A DNA stretch of 38,142 nt from Gallionella sp. (GCA_017880865.1 JADGRL010000027.1:1-38142), one strand, 5' to 3'. Shown: positions 11,984 through 21,271, counted from the first letter of the stretch. The notes: a model not told the origin generated them from the letters alone. Program-made: numbers and translations.

Positions 11984-13384
11984 ATGGATATTCTTGATGC
12001 GTTCATCTCCACCGTGGGTTCCGAAGCCGTATTGACCGGCGACTCGGCAAAACCATATTGCACCGACTGGCGCGGGCGCTATTCCGGCAACGCGCTGGCG
12101 GTACTGTTTCCATCCAGTACGCAGCAAGTTTCAGAAATTGTGAAACTGTGCGCCGCAAATCAAATCGCGATCGTGCCGCAGGGCGGCAACACCAGTTTGT
12201 GCGGCGCATCCGTCCCATTGGCTGGCGCTTTACAACAAATCGTATTGAACCTGTCGCGCATGCATCAGATTCGCGCGATCGACCCCACCAATTACACGAT
12301 GACCGTCGAGGCGGGCTGCACGCTGGCTGCCGTGCGCGAGACGGCGGAACAGCAGGATCGTTTGTTTCCGCTCGGTCTCACCGCCATCGCTCCGCATTGC
12401 GAGATCGGCGGCAATCTTTCCACCAACGCGGGCGGCATCGGGGTGTTGCGTTACGGAAATGCACGCGATCTGGTGCTGGGTCTGGAAGTGGTGCTGCCGG
12501 ACGGGCGCGTGTGGAACGGCCTCAGGGCATTGCGCAAGGACAACACCGGCTATGATCTGAAGCAGCTATTCATCGGCGCGGAAGGCACGCTCGGCATCAT
12601 CACCGCTGCGGTGCTGAAATTGTTTCCGCGTCCTCGGTCCAGCGCCACCGCCTGCGTGGCGATTGCGAACCCGGATGCGGCGGTGCGGTTGCTCGCGCAT
12701 ATCCGCTCAAGCTGCGGTCACAGCTTGAGCGGGTTTGAGCTCATTTCGCGCAGCAGCCTTGATCTTGTTTTCAAGCATATCGAAGATGTGCAAGAGCCAT
12801 TCATGCGGCCTTATCAATGGTATCTGTTGATCCAGGTCTCCGATGTGTTGCAGGACGCGCAGGATGGTGCAGTGCGCAGCGCATTGTTGAGTTTTGGCGG
12901 CGAGGTGCTGGAATTCGATATTGCCGCCGACACAGGTGGTGCGGAAAGTTGGTGGAAACTGCGCAAGAACATCAGCGAGGCGCAGAAGCGAGAAGGCGTC
13001 AGCATCAAGCACGACATTGCGGTTCCGGTGAGCCTTGTGGCGGCATTCATCTCGCGAGCCGATGCCGCGTTGCACAAGGCGTTTCCCGGGATACGCATCG
13101 TGGCGTTCGGCCATATGGGCGACGGCAACATCCATTACAACGCGTCGATGCCGGATGCCTCACTAAACAAAGTTTTCATCGAGCAACAGGAAGGCGCGGT
13201 AAACAAACTGGTGTATGAAGTGGTGCGTGAACTAAACGGCAGCATCAGTGCCGAACATGGACTTGGGCAACTCAAGCGCGACGCGATACGCGAATACAAA
13301 GACCCGCTGGAGCTGGAATTGATGCGCACCATCAAGCAGGCGCTCGACCCGCAAGGATTGATGAATCCCGGCAAGGTTGTGTAA
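11984..13384 (+). CDS. GlcD-like FAD-linked oxidase (2-hydroxyacid type)
   Basis: This 466-residue protein has the two-part build of D-2-hydroxyacid/D-lactate/glycolate dehydrogenases. The N-terminal FAD-binding_4 domain contains the PP-loop GGNTSLCGASVP near residue 67 and GGNLSTNAGGIGVLRYGN. The C-terminal FAD-oxidase domain has GHMGDGNIHYN near 376 and AEHGLGQLKRD near 423. The histidines in these last motifs normally bind the metal and substrate carboxylate in the family. I use the ATG at 11984; an in-frame TTG at 11978 has a closer GGAG box (5 bases) and could be the true start. There is no signal peptide, so it acts in the cytoplasm. The substrate cannot be told from sequence: D-2-hydroxyglutarate, D-lactate and related acids are all possible. 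Confidence 0.85.
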   Translation: MDILDAFISTVGSEAVLTGDSAKPYCTDWRGRYSGNALAVLFPSSTQQVSEIVKLCAANQIAIVPQGGNTSLCGASVPLAGALQQIVLNLSRMHQIRAIDPTNYTMTVEAGCTLAAVRETAEQQDRLFPLGLTAIAPHCEIGGNLSTNAGGIGVLRYGNARDLVLGLEVVLPDGRVWNGLRALRKDNTGYDLKQLFIGAEGTLGIITAAVLKLFPRPRSSATACVAIANPDAAVRLLAHIRSSCGHSLSGFELISRSSLDLVFKHIEDVQEPFMRPYQWYLLIQVSDVLQDAQDGAVRSALLSFGGEVLEFDIAADTGGAESWWKLRKNISEAQKREGVSIKHDIAVPVSLVAAFISRADAALHKAFPGIRIVAFGHMGDGNIHYNASMPDASLNKVFIEQQEGAVNKLVYEVVRELNGSISAEHGLGQLKRDAIREYKDPLELELMRTIKQALDPQGLMNPGKVV

Positions 13385-13442
13385 GGAACGTTAGCGTGGC
13401 GAAGGATGCCAGATTTTAATTAAAATCAAAGAGGAGACTCAC

Positions 13443-14267
13443 ATGGCAGCTCAACCTGAAATTACCAACATGGCCTTGTTCTGCGATTTCGAGAACGTGG
13501 CGCTGGGCGTGCGCGATGCCAAGTACGCGCCGTTCGACATCAAGAAAGTGCTGGAACGCCTGCTGCTCAAGGGCAGCATCGTAGTCAAAAAAGCCTATTG
13601 CGACTGGGATCGCTACAAGGAATTCAAGGCGACGATGCATGAAGCCGCCTTCGAGCTTATTGAGATACCGCATGTGAGACAAAGCGGCAAGAACTCCGCC
13701 GACATCCGCATGGTCGTCGATGCGCTCGACCTGTGCTACACCAAAGCCCATGTGGACACCTTCGTGATCATCAGCGGCGATTCGGATTTTTCGCCGCTGG
13801 TGTCCAAGCTGCGCGAGAACAACAAATACGTGATCGGCATCGGCGTGAAGGATTCGACCTCGGACCTGCTCAGCGCCAACTGCGACGAGTTTATTTTTTA
13901 CGACGATCTGGTGCGAGAGCAGGAAGCGAAAAAGAAACAGGCAGCCAAGAAAGCACCCGCCAAGCCCGCTGCCGGAACGACAAAGCGCACTGAAGCAAAG
14001 GGCGAGGAAGATAAGCGCCAGGAGGCTCTGGATTTCCTGGTTGAAACGGTTGAGGGGCTGATTTCGGAGCGTGGCTCCGATGAAAAAATCTGGGGATCAA
14101 TGGTCAAGACCACGATGCAGCGACGCAGGCCGGGCTTTACCGAATCTTCCTACGGCTACCGTTCGTTCAAGGAGTTAGTTGAGGACGCGCAGCGGCACAA
14201 ACTGCTCCGGGTGGTGCGTGACGATAAATCGGGGCAGTACACTATTCACCTGTCGGCGGCAGACTGA
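13443..14267 (+). CDS. NYN-domain protein with C-terminal OST-HTH/LOTUS-like domain
   Basis: This 274-residue protein starts with a NYN (PIN-like, LabA/DUF88) nuclease fold. Acidic residues expected to hold a metal are D15 (CDFEN), D87 (SGKNSADIRMVVDAL), D113 and D115 (ISGDSDF). A lysine/alanine-rich linker at about 160-190 leads to a domain at 193-270 (FLVETVEGLISERG..WGSMVKTTMQRRRPGFTE..YGYRSFKELVEDA). That domain resembles the OST-HTH/LOTUS RNA-binding fold. The family is thought to act on RNA; no target is known here. AAAGAGGAG lies 7 bases before the ATG, a strong ribosome site. The gene stands alone between the FAD oxidase and the two-component pair. Function as a ribonuclease is inferred from the fold. 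Confidence 0.85.
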   Translation: MAAQPEITNMALFCDFENVALGVRDAKYAPFDIKKVLERLLLKGSIVVKKAYCDWDRYKEFKATMHEAAFELIEIPHVRQSGKNSADIRMVVDALDLCYTKAHVDTFVIISGDSDFSPLVSKLRENNKYVIGIGVKDSTSDLLSANCDEFIFYDDLVREQEAKKKQAAKKAPAKPAAGTTKRTEAKGEEDKRQEALDFLVETVEGLISERGSDEKIWGSMVKTTMQRRRPGFTESSYGYRSFKELVEDAQRHKLLRVVRDDKSGQYTIHLSAAD

Positions 14268-14321
14268 TAGCCCTGATGTCTCATTTGACTTCGGGCCACA
14301 ATATTTATTGATGCACTTGTT

Positions 14322-14349
14322 TTGCAAGAAGATAAATGCCTTGTATCAT
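14322..14349 (+). promoter_or_regulatory. Candidate promoter of the two-component operon
   Basis: TTGCAA (14322-14327) and TATCAT (14344-14349) are separated by 16 bases and end 34 bases before the chosen ATG of the response regulator. Both boxes are one or two bases from the sigma-70 consensus. It lies in the gap after the NYN gene. Confidence 0.4.
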
Positions 14350-14383
14350 AATGTTTCCTGCTTGTGTTAATCCCCAAAAAAAT

Positions 14384-15058
14384 ATGCGCGTCCTGCTTGT
14401 TGAAGATGACCCTGTTCTTGCTGATGGCCTGATGCGCATCCTGCGCAAATCTGGTTATGTTGTTATGTATGAAGGCAATGGTCAACGTGCTGATCAATTG
14501 TTGACCGAGCAGCAATTCGATCTGGTGATTCTGGATCTGGGTCTGCCGGATATGGATGGCGCAGAGATTTTGCGCCACTTGCGCCAGCGCAATGTGCAAG
14601 TACCGGTGCTGATTCTGACAGCGCGAGATAAGGTGGAAGATCGCGTGCAGGGGCTGGATTTGGGTGCGGATGATTACCTGACCAAACCTTTTGATTTGCC
14701 CGAACTGGAAGCGCGGATACGCTCATTGCTTCGGCGCGGACAATCAGCTAGCAGTGCTCAATTGCAGGTCGGTGATCTATGCCTGGATACGGTTGGTCAC
14801 CGCGCTACTTCACATGGCATCCCGCTGGACTTATCCTCCCGTGAACTGGGCATCCTGGAAATATTGATGCTGCGCGCGGGCAGAGTCGTGAGCAAGGAGC
14901 AGTTGAGCGAACAGCTGTCAGAGCTACACGAGGAAATGACCGGCAATGCCCTTCAGGTATACGTGCATCGTTTGCGCAAAAAACTCGAAGTTGGAAATAT
15001 CAATATACGCACCATGCGCGGCTTGGGTTATTTACTGGAAAAAGATGAAGCTCGTTAA
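14384..15058 (+). CDS. OmpR/PhoB-family response regulator
   Basis: This 224-residue regulator has a receiver domain (1-115) with acidic pocket D8-D9, phosphoacceptor D51 (LVILDLGLPDMDG), T79 and K101. It also has a winged-helix DNA-binding domain from about 127 to 222 ending in VHRLRKKL..IRTMRGLGYLL. It is closest in feel to the QseB/TctD/PmrA group. The ATG at 14384 begins MRVLLVEDD, the usual start; an in-frame ATG at 14336 would add 16 unlikely residues. The ribosome site is weak. The downstream kinase start overlaps the end of this gene by 14 bases, so the two are coupled. No obvious target gene lies beside it. Confidence 0.93.
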   Translation: MRVLLVEDDPVLADGLMRILRKSGYVVMYEGNGQRADQLLTEQQFDLVILDLGLPDMDGAEILRHLRQRNVQVPVLILTARDKVEDRVQGLDLGADDYLTKPFDLPELEARIRSLLRRGQSASSAQLQVGDLCLDTVGHRATSHGIPLDLSSRELGILEILMLRAGRVVSKEQLSEQLSELHEEMTGNALQVYVHRLRKKLEVGNINIRTMRGLGYLLEKDEAR

Positions 15059-16442
15059 GTCGTGGTTTGATAAAGACTCGTTGCGCCTGCAACTGCTCCG
15101 GCGAGTGTTAGCGCCGATGGTAGTTTTGCTGCTCTTCAATGCGGCATTTTCCTACAAGATTGGTTTGGATTCGTCAGACCGCAGGCATGACCATTTTTTG
15201 TTTGATCTCTGCAAAATATTGGTGGATCAATTAAGCACCAATCAAAATGGTGAAGTGGAATTCGTGATCCATGACGGCACGCATGATATGTTGGAGCAAG
15301 ATAAAGACGATCTGGTGTTTTATTCGCTGACCGGTTTGAGACAGGAATATCTTTATGGCTATGCTGATTTGCCGCTGCCAGCAGAAAAGTTGAGTACCAC
15401 CCCTATTCATTACGAAGCCAGCTTCAAGGGATATCCGGTGCGCATGATGGCCGTCATGGTTGCAGAACCCGATGTTCCGGATGGATATGTGAATGTCGTC
15501 ATGGCGAAAACGAAGGTCGTGCATCATGAGCGGATTTGGGAGTGGGTATGGCGCATATTGCCCATCCAGTTGACGATGGTTTTAATTACCGGGAGCGTGT
15601 TGTGGTTTGCGGTGGGCCGCAGTTTGCGCCCGCTATCGCAGATGAGCGACGAGGTTGGTCGTCGTTCTGCGCAGGATTTGAGCCCGTTGCCGGAAGATAA
15701 AGTGATTGGTGAAATCAGACCGCTCATCAATAATTTCAACGAGTTGATGGGGCGATTGAGTAAATCTGCTGAGCTGCAGCAACGTTTTATTGCCGATGCC
15801 TCACATCAATTGCGCACACCGCTCACCGGGCTAAAAGCACAAGTAGAATTTGCGATGCGCCTGAAAGATGAAGCGGAAATCCGTCATTCATTGCAACAGA
15901 TGTACAAAGCAACGGAACACGCCGCACATCTGGTAAATCAATTGCTTTCGCTGGCGCGTGTCGAACCGAGTGTGCGGATATCCGATAACCTGATTGATCT
16001 GGATTTGGCTGCACTTGCAAGAACGACCACCGAGCATTGGGTGCAACCCGCCTTGAAAAAGAATATCGACCTGGGATTGGAAACCGACGGTGATGTTTGC
16101 ACAATAAAAGGAAATTCATTGTTGCTGGTTGAGATGTTGAATAACCTGATAGATAACGCGTTACGCTATACCCAGCCGAACGGGCACGTGACGGTGCGTA
16201 TTATGCGGGACGCAACGGCGTTTAGACTGGAAGTGGAAGATAACGGGCGGGGCATTCCAGAAAATGAGCGCGAGCGCGTGTTCGAACGATTTTATCGTGT
16301 GTTGGGCAGCAATCAGGACGGATGTGGTTTGGGATTGCCCATCGTGCGTGAAATTGCGCATCGTCATGGTGCAGAGGTTTGCGTGCTATCAGGTTTGGAC
16401 GGTAATGGAACGCTGATGAGAGTGACTTTTAAGTTACCTTGA
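15045..16442 (+). CDS. Sensor histidine kinase (TctE/QseC type)
   Basis: This 465-residue inner-membrane kinase has a first membrane segment at about 19-40 and a periplasmic sensor region of roughly 130 residues that resembles the two-component sensor N-terminal domain of TctE-like kinases. A second membrane segment lies at about 170-190. A HAMP-like linker leads to the HisKA helix with phospho-acceptor H254 (ADASHQLRTPL). The ATP-binding domain shows N box NLIDNALRYTQPNG, G1 DNGRGIPENERERVFERFYR and G2 GCGLGLPIVREIA. The start, MKLVKSWFDKDSLR, overlaps the regulator gene. TctE relatives sense carboxylates, but the sensor domain here diverges too much to name a ligand. It is the partner of the preceding regulator. 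Confidence 0.92.
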   Translation: MKLVKSWFDKDSLRLQLLRRVLAPMVVLLLFNAAFSYKIGLDSSDRRHDHFLFDLCKILVDQLSTNQNGEVEFVIHDGTHDMLEQDKDDLVFYSLTGLRQEYLYGYADLPLPAEKLSTTPIHYEASFKGYPVRMMAVMVAEPDVPDGYVNVVMAKTKVVHHERIWEWVWRILPIQLTMVLITGSVLWFAVGRSLRPLSQMSDEVGRRSAQDLSPLPEDKVIGEIRPLINNFNELMGRLSKSAELQQRFIADASHQLRTPLTGLKAQVEFAMRLKDEAEIRHSLQQMYKATEHAAHLVNQLLSLARVEPSVRISDNLIDLDLAALARTTTEHWVQPALKKNIDLGLETDGDVCTIKGNSLLLVEMLNNLIDNALRYTQPNGHVTVRIMRDATAFRLEVEDNGRGIPENERERVFERFYRVLGSNQDGCGLGLPIVREIAHRHGAEVCVLSGLDGNGTLMRVTFKLP

Positions 16443-16651
16443 ATCGCTCGGTTACTTGCGGGATCGCACCCTAAATAAAATTGAAATTCGAGTGAAGTGT
16501 TGTCATGAAAAACGGTTGTGGCAAACTGGACATTCGAATTGAACATATTTTTTATCCATTCTGACCGTCCTTTATTGTGTCTAATTCAGCCAATAAATTT
16601 CATTATCCTGACTCGGGCGCATCTGCCATAAACAATCCAACCGCACCCCAA

Positions 16652-16660
16652 TGCTATAAT
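16652..16660 (+). promoter_or_regulatory. Extended -10 promoter of argS
   Basis: TGCTATAAT is a perfect extended -10 element (TGn plus TATAAT at 16655-16660), 26 bases before the argS ATG. The -35 region is weak, which extended -10 promoters tolerate. The rest of the 244-base gap after the kinase gene shows no gene and no clear terminator. Confidence 0.6.
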
Positions 16661-16686
16661 TAGCGCTTCGTTTTTGCAGGTGTGCC

Positions 16687-18384
16687 ATGAGCTTCATTCC
16701 TTCCGTTAATTTCAAAACCCATCTGGCTGAATTGTTTGCGCAGGCTTTGCGCGAGGTCGCGCCAGAATTAGTAATCGATAGCGCGACACAAACCGAGATA
16801 CTCATCGAGCGTCCCAAGCTGGCTACGCATGGCGATTACGCGTGCAATCTGGCGATGCAGCTGGCCAAGCCGCTGCGCAAGCCCCCACGTGACATCGCGC
16901 AGAAATTGATCGCTGCATTGCCAAAATCCGACGTCATAGAGAAGCTGGAGATCGCCGGTGCGGGATTCATCAACGTGTTCATTACCACAGCAGCCAAGCA
17001 GGGCGTGGTGCGCGGCGTGTTGCAGGCGGGTGCGGGCTATGGTCACGTTCACATCGGCGCAGGACGCCGTGTAGGGGTGGAGTTCGTCTCGGCGAATCCG
17101 ACCGGCCCGCTGCATGTCGGCCATGGGCGCGGCGCAGCGGTGGGGGATTGTTTGTGCAGCGTGTTGCACGCGGCTGGCTGGAATGTGACGCGCGAATTTT
17201 ACTACAACGATGCGGGTGTGCAGATCGATAATCTGACACTGTCCGTGCAGTTGCGCTGCCGTGGCATCACGCCGGACGATCCCTCGTGGCCGGAAGCGGG
17301 CTATCGCGGCGATTACATCGCGGATGTCGCCCGTGCTTATCTGGCAGAGGAGACCGTGGAAGCGGACGATCAGCACGTGAAGGCATCCGGTGATGTGAAC
17401 GATACTGATGCGATCCGACATTTTGCGGTGGCGTATCTGCGCCGCGAGCAGGATCTCGATCTGCGTGCCTTCGGTGTGAACTTTGACGTGTTCTCGCTGG
17501 AGTCTGCGCTGTATACCGACGGCAAGGTGAAGGAGACCGTCGACAAGCTGATCGCCAGCGGTCATACCTATGAGCAGGACGATGCGCTGTGGCTGCGCAC
17601 CACCGATTTCGGCGACGACAAAGATCGCGTGATGCGCAAGACCGATGGCACTTACACCTATTTTGTGCCGGACGTGGCCTATCATCTGGACAAGTGGCGG
17701 CGCGGCTTTACGCGCGTGATCAACGAGCAGGGCGCGGACCACCACAGCACGATCACGCGGGTGAGAGCCGGGCTGCAGGCGCTGGATATCGGCATCCCCA
17801 AGGGTTGGCCGGATTACGTGCTGCACCAGATGGTGACGGTGCTGCGCGATGGTCAGGAAGTTAAAATTTCAAAACGCGCGGGCAGTTATGTCACGCTGCG
17901 CGACCTGATCGACGAAGTGGGCTGCGACGCGACGCGCTATTTCCTCGCGGCACGCCATCCCGATTCGCAACTGGTTTTCGACATCGATCTGGCGAAATCC
18001 AAGAGCAACGATAACCCGGTGTATTACATCCAGTATGCCCACGCCAGAGTCAGCACGGTGCTGGGGCTGTGGGGCGGCGAGCGGCAAGTCTTGCTGGGCG
18101 CGGATGTCAGTCTGCTGGATAGCGAGTATGAAACTGCGTTGCTGCAACAGTTGATCGACTATCCGCAAGTAATCGAAAATGCCGCGCAGGAATTGGCACC
18201 GCATCTGATCGCTTTTTACCTGAAGGACTTGGCGGCCGATTTTCACAGCTACTATAATGCCTCGCGTTTTCTGGTCGAGGACGAGGCGGTCAAATTGGCA
18301 AGGCTGGCATTGATCGCGGCGGCGGCACAAGTGATGCGCAACGGTTTGGCCATACTCGGTGTGAGCGCGCCAGAAAAAATGTAA
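16687..18384 (+). CDS. argS: Arginyl-tRNA synthetase
   Basis: This 565-residue class I synthetase charges tRNA-Arg with arginine. The HIGH-type motif is H143-V-G-H146 in [16 protein letters not shown]. The KMSKS-type loop is K393-I-S-K396 ([13 protein letters not shown]). The N-terminal Add-1 domain (about 1-100) and the C-terminal DALR anticodon-binding domain (about 445-565) are both present. Start is ATG with a GCAGG box. The FtsN-like gene follows 35 bases later, an order typical of betaproteobacteria. A tRNA-Arg(CCG) gene, one of its substrates, lies at 36785. Length and motifs are normal. Confidence 0.97.
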   Translation: MSFIPSVNFKTHLAELFAQALREVAPELVIDSATQTEILIERPKLATHGDYACNLAMQLAKPLRKPPRDIAQKLIAALPKSDVIEKLEIAGAGFINVFITTAAKQGVVRGVLQAGAGYGHVHIGAGRRVGVEFVSANPTGPLHVGHGRGAAVGDCLCSVLHAAGWNVTREFYYNDAGVQIDNLTLSVQLRCRGITPDDPSWPEAGYRGDYIADVARAYLAEETVEADDQHVKASGDVNDTDAIRHFAVAYLRREQDLDLRAFGVNFDVFSLESALYTDGKVKETVDKLIASGHTYEQDDALWLRTTDFGDDKDRVMRKTDGTYTYFVPDVAYHLDKWRRGFTRVINEQGADHHSTITRVRAGLQALDIGIPKGWPDYVLHQMVTVLRDGQEVKISKRAGSYVTLRDLIDEVGCDATRYFLAARHPDSQLVFDIDLAKSKSNDNPVYYIQYAHARVSTVLGLWGGERQVLLGADVSLLDSEYETALLQQLIDYPQVIENAAQELAPHLIAFYLKDLAADFHSYYNASRFLVEDEAVKLARLALIAAAAQVMRNGLAILGVSAPEKM

Positions 18385-18419
18385 CAAGAGAAAATGTAAT
18401 GAAAAGGAACAGGTAGAAC

Positions 18420-19064
18420 ATGGGCAGAAATACGGGCAACAAATCCGCCGCGCCAAGCCGTGGCGGGAATTCGATGTGGGCTGGTGTGCTCGTTGGCGTG
18501 GTGGCCGGCGTAGGCATGGCTGCCGGAGTGGCTTGGTACCTGATGAAGTCTCCCAGTCCGTTCACGAACAAGCAACCGGCGACCGTGGCAAAACCGCAGC
18601 CGGACACGACCAAACCGGCTGCCCCTGTTGCAGCCGCTGCAGCAAAAGAGAAGCCGACCGCAACACCGATCGATGGAAAGCCGCGTTTTGAATTCTACAA
18701 GGTGCTGACCGATAAATCGGAAGCGAAACTCAGTCACGCAGATAAACCCAAGCCAGTCGACAAACCACAGATCGCCAAAGTCCAAACATCAAAACCCCTG
18801 TCGGCGGATAGCAAACCTGCTGCTGTTTATGAACCACAGATATTGCAGGCGGGATCATTTTCCAGTGTCAGCGATGCTGAAAACCTCAAGGCAAAACTGG
18901 CCCTGCTGGGTGTTGAAGCCCATATTCAGCCCGCGACCATTCCTGATAAAGGGCTGTGGTATCGTGTGCGTCTGGGACCATATAAAACTGCGGATGAGAT
19001 GAATCATGCTCGCGGATTTCTGAAACAAAATGGGATGGACAGCACTCCGATGCGGGCGCAATAA
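18420..19064 (+). CDS. FtsN-like SPOR-domain cell division protein
   Basis: This 214-residue bitopic protein has a short cytoplasmic N terminus, a membrane helix at about 20-41 (MWAGVLVGVVAGVGMAAGVAWYL split around glycines), then a proline/lysine/alanine-rich periplasmic linker. A SPOR domain lies at about 139-212 (ILQAGSFSSVSDAENLKAKL..GLWYRVRLGPY). SPOR domains bind denuded septal glycan. The architecture is that of FtsN, which activates septal peptidoglycan synthesis, and argS-ftsN-dsbA is a common betaproteobacterial order. The short FtsN essential helix cannot be identified with certainty, so I do not assign the symbol. It has GGAACAGG upstream. Confidence 0.85.
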   Translation: MGRNTGNKSAAPSRGGNSMWAGVLVGVVAGVGMAAGVAWYLMKSPSPFTNKQPATVAKPQPDTTKPAAPVAAAAAKEKPTATPIDGKPRFEFYKVLTDKSEAKLSHADKPKPVDKPQIAKVQTSKPLSADSKPAAVYEPQILQAGSFSSVSDAENLKAKLALLGVEAHIQPATIPDKGLWYRVRLGPYKTADEMNHARGFLKQNGMDSTPMRAQ

Positions 19065-19095
19065 GTGTATTTACAATCACGATGAGGAGCGATAT

Positions 19096-19716
19096 ATGAA
19101 AAATCTGATCAAAATTTTGTTGGTAACAGCAACACTGTTTGTCGGTGGCGCGGCATTTGCAGCTGCGGAACTGGGCAAGGATTACAAGTTGTTGGGCACG
19201 GCTCAGCCGACTGGTACCAAAAAAATTGAAGTTTTGGAATTCTTCTTTTACGGTTGCACACACTGTTTTCATTTGCATCCAAAGCTAAGCGAGTGGGAAA
19301 AGACCATGCCTCGGGATGTGGAGCTGACCTTGGTACCCACCGTGTTTCGCGATTCTTGGGAGCCGATGGCAAATACTTTCTACGCGCTGGAAAGTCTGGG
19401 GCAGCGTCAACAGCTGCATGATGCCCTGTATCGTGCCTGGAACGAAGAAATTGTAGACTTGAGCGATGAAGACAAGATTGCCAATTTTGTCGCAAAACAT
19501 GGCGTTGATCGCGCGAATTTCACCGCCGCTTACAACTCATTTTCGATGCAAAGCAAGGTGACGCGCGCCAAGCAAATGATACGCAGTTATAACATCAGCG
19601 GCACACCCACTCTGGTGGTGGACGGGAAATATGTGATCGAAGGCTTGCAACCGGAAGACACTATTCGCGCATTGAAAGAAGTGATCGTGATGGCGCGCAA
19701 GGAACATAGAAAATAA
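19096..19716 (+). CDS. dsbA: DsbA-family thiol:disulfide interchange protein (CTHC active site)
   Basis: This 206-residue periplasmic thioredoxin-fold oxidase introduces disulfides into exported proteins. A signal peptide is evident (MKNLIKILLVTATLFVGGAAFA, cleaved near residue 22). The active site is C54-T-H-C57 in FYGCTHCFHLHP, and the cis-proline loop is GTPTLVVDGKY. I chose the ATG at 19096 because it opens the signal peptide and has GAGGAG 6 bases upstream; the frame is open further upstream without a plausible start. E. coli DsbA has CPHC, so the proline is threonine here, which could change redox potential. A DsbB partner is not in the window. It lies 31 bases after the SPOR gene. Confidence 0.9.
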   Translation: MKNLIKILLVTATLFVGGAAFAAAELGKDYKLLGTAQPTGTKKIEVLEFFFYGCTHCFHLHPKLSEWEKTMPRDVELTLVPTVFRDSWEPMANTFYALESLGQRQQLHDALYRAWNEEIVDLSDEDKIANFVAKHGVDRANFTAAYNSFSMQSKVTRAKQMIRSYNISGTPTLVVDGKYVIEGLQPEDTIRALKEVIVMARKEHRK

Positions 19717-19764
19717 ACAAGCTCTCAAGCCAATACAGATATACGCCGCCATGAAAAGTAAAAA

Positions 19765-20532
19765 ATGCCGCTCCGTGTCGTTGTAAGCGGTGCGTCTGGC
19801 GGTTTAGGTCTGGCGCTGGCGCGCGATTATCTTGAACGCGGGGCGACAATCTGCGCATTCGCCCGGCGCGGTGAATTGCTGCAAACCCTCAGCGCAGAAT
19901 TCCCGGGTCAGGTTTATTGCTACGCGCTGGATGTGTGCGATGCGCATGCCGTGCAAAATGCCGCAAACGATTTTATCGCACGCGCCGGAGTTCCGGATGT
20001 GGTCATCGCCAATGCCGGGGTGAGTGTCGGCACACTTACCGAGTATGCAGAAGACCTTGATGCCTTTGGGCAAGTGATGGATACCAATGTGCTGGGTATC
20101 GTCAAAACCTTCCACCCCTTCATTGCTTTGATGCGTGCGGCCCGGCAAGGTACGCTGGTCGGCATCGCAAGCGTGGCGGGTTTTCGCGGCCTGCCCGGGG
20201 CGAGTGCCTACTCGGCCTCCAAGGCCGCCGCAATATCTTATCTGGAATCCTTGCGAGTCGAGCTGCATGGCAGCGGCGTGAAAGTCGTTACGATTTGTCC
20301 GGGTTACATCAAGACCCCGATGACCGCCGTCAATCCTTACGCTATGCCGTTCATACTGGATGCCGATGTGGCTGCAAGGCGCATGGTGCGTGCCATTGAG
20401 CGGCAAACTTCATTCACGGTGATTCCATGGCAAATGGGTTTGGTCGGGTTCGGACTCAAGTGTTTGCCGCGCTGGTTATATGATGCTTTGTTCGCCCGTG
20501 CGCCGCGCAAACCGCGCAGAGCCTCCAAATGA
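19765..20532 (+). CDS. Short-chain dehydrogenase/reductase
   Basis: This 255-residue classical SDR has the NAD(P)-binding glycine motif SGASGGLG (8-15), NAG at 83-85, and the catalytic residues S136, Y149 and K153 (YSASK). The basic residue after the second strand (ARRGE) hints at NADP preference. A hydrophobic, basic C terminus (about 210-255) could associate with membrane, as in related membrane-linked SDRs. The ATG at 19765 follows only a weak purine box; a nearby ATG at 19751 is in another frame. It follows dsbA by 48 bases. The substrate is not deducible. Confidence 0.88.
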   Translation: MPLRVVVSGASGGLGLALARDYLERGATICAFARRGELLQTLSAEFPGQVYCYALDVCDAHAVQNAANDFIARAGVPDVVIANAGVSVGTLTEYAEDLDAFGQVMDTNVLGIVKTFHPFIALMRAARQGTLVGIASVAGFRGLPGASAYSASKAAAISYLESLRVELHGSGVKVVTICPGYIKTPMTAVNPYAMPFILDADVAARRMVRAIERQTSFTVIPWQMGLVGFGLKCLPRWLYDALFARAPRKPRRASK

Positions 20533-20639
20533 AATTCCGAAAAATCGTTGAGTGATCATCAAAAAATACCATAAGGTTTACAATTTATCGCACTCAATCG
20601 CGCCGCAATTTTAATTCTCAACCAGACACAGGAGTTCAC

Positions 20640-21248
20640 ATGAAATTATATTATTCCCCCGGGGCTTGTTCACTGGCTTCGCACATCGCGCTGCACGAAA
20701 CTGGGCTGCCGTTCGAAATCGACCGGCTGATAAAAACCACCAAAATGACGGCCGGTGGCGAAGACTTCATGCAGATCAATCCCAAGGGTTACGTGCCGAC
20801 GATCAAGCTGGATGATGGCAGTATTCTGACCGAAGGCGCTGCCGTGCTGCAATATATCGCCGACCAGAAGCCTGAATCAGGCCTCGCACCAAAATGCGGC
20901 ACGATGGAGCGTTATCGCCTGCAGGAATGGCTCACTTTTATCAGCAGCGAGATCCATAAATCCTTCAGCCCCTTCTTCAACAAGGACGCGACGGAAGAGG
21001 TAAAAACCAACTCGCGCAATCATCTGATCAAGCGTCTGGCTTATGTCGAAACGCAGTTGGCGAACAACCCCTATTTGATGGGCGACCATTTCACTGTGGC
21101 GGACGCGTATATGTTCGTCGTGGTGAACTGGAGCAATCACGTCGGCTTCGATCTGGGTCCGTTCCCAAAAATACAGGAATACTTGGCGCGCATAGCGGTA
21201 CGTCCTGCGGTGCAGGCGGCGATGAAAGCGGAAGGTTTGATCAAATAA
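20640..21248 (+). CDS. Beta-class glutathione S-transferase
   Basis: This 202-residue soluble enzyme conjugates glutathione to electrophiles. The N-terminal thioredoxin-like domain starts MKLYYSPGACSLASHIALHE; C10 sits where beta-class GSTs carry their mixed-disulfide cysteine. The glutathione-gripping loop QINPKGYVPTIKLDDGSILTE and the following SAIQY-like helix (GAAVLQYIAD) are present. The helical C-terminal domain spans about 88-202 and includes NPYLMGDHFTVADAYMFVVVNW. ACAGGAG lies 6 bases before the ATG. The 107-base gap upstream shows no firm promoter. Its convergent neighbour is gatB, separated by a REP-like repeat. Confidence 0.93.
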   Translation: MKLYYSPGACSLASHIALHETGLPFEIDRLIKTTKMTAGGEDFMQINPKGYVPTIKLDDGSILTEGAAVLQYIADQKPESGLAPKCGTMERYRLQEWLTFISSEIHKSFSPFFNKDATEEVKTNSRNHLIKRLAYVETQLANNPYLMGDHFTVADAYMFVVVNWSNHVGFDLGPFPKIQEYLARIAVRPAVQAAMKAEGLIK

Positions 21249-21271
21249 TTTAACTTGCCTTGCCGGGATTT

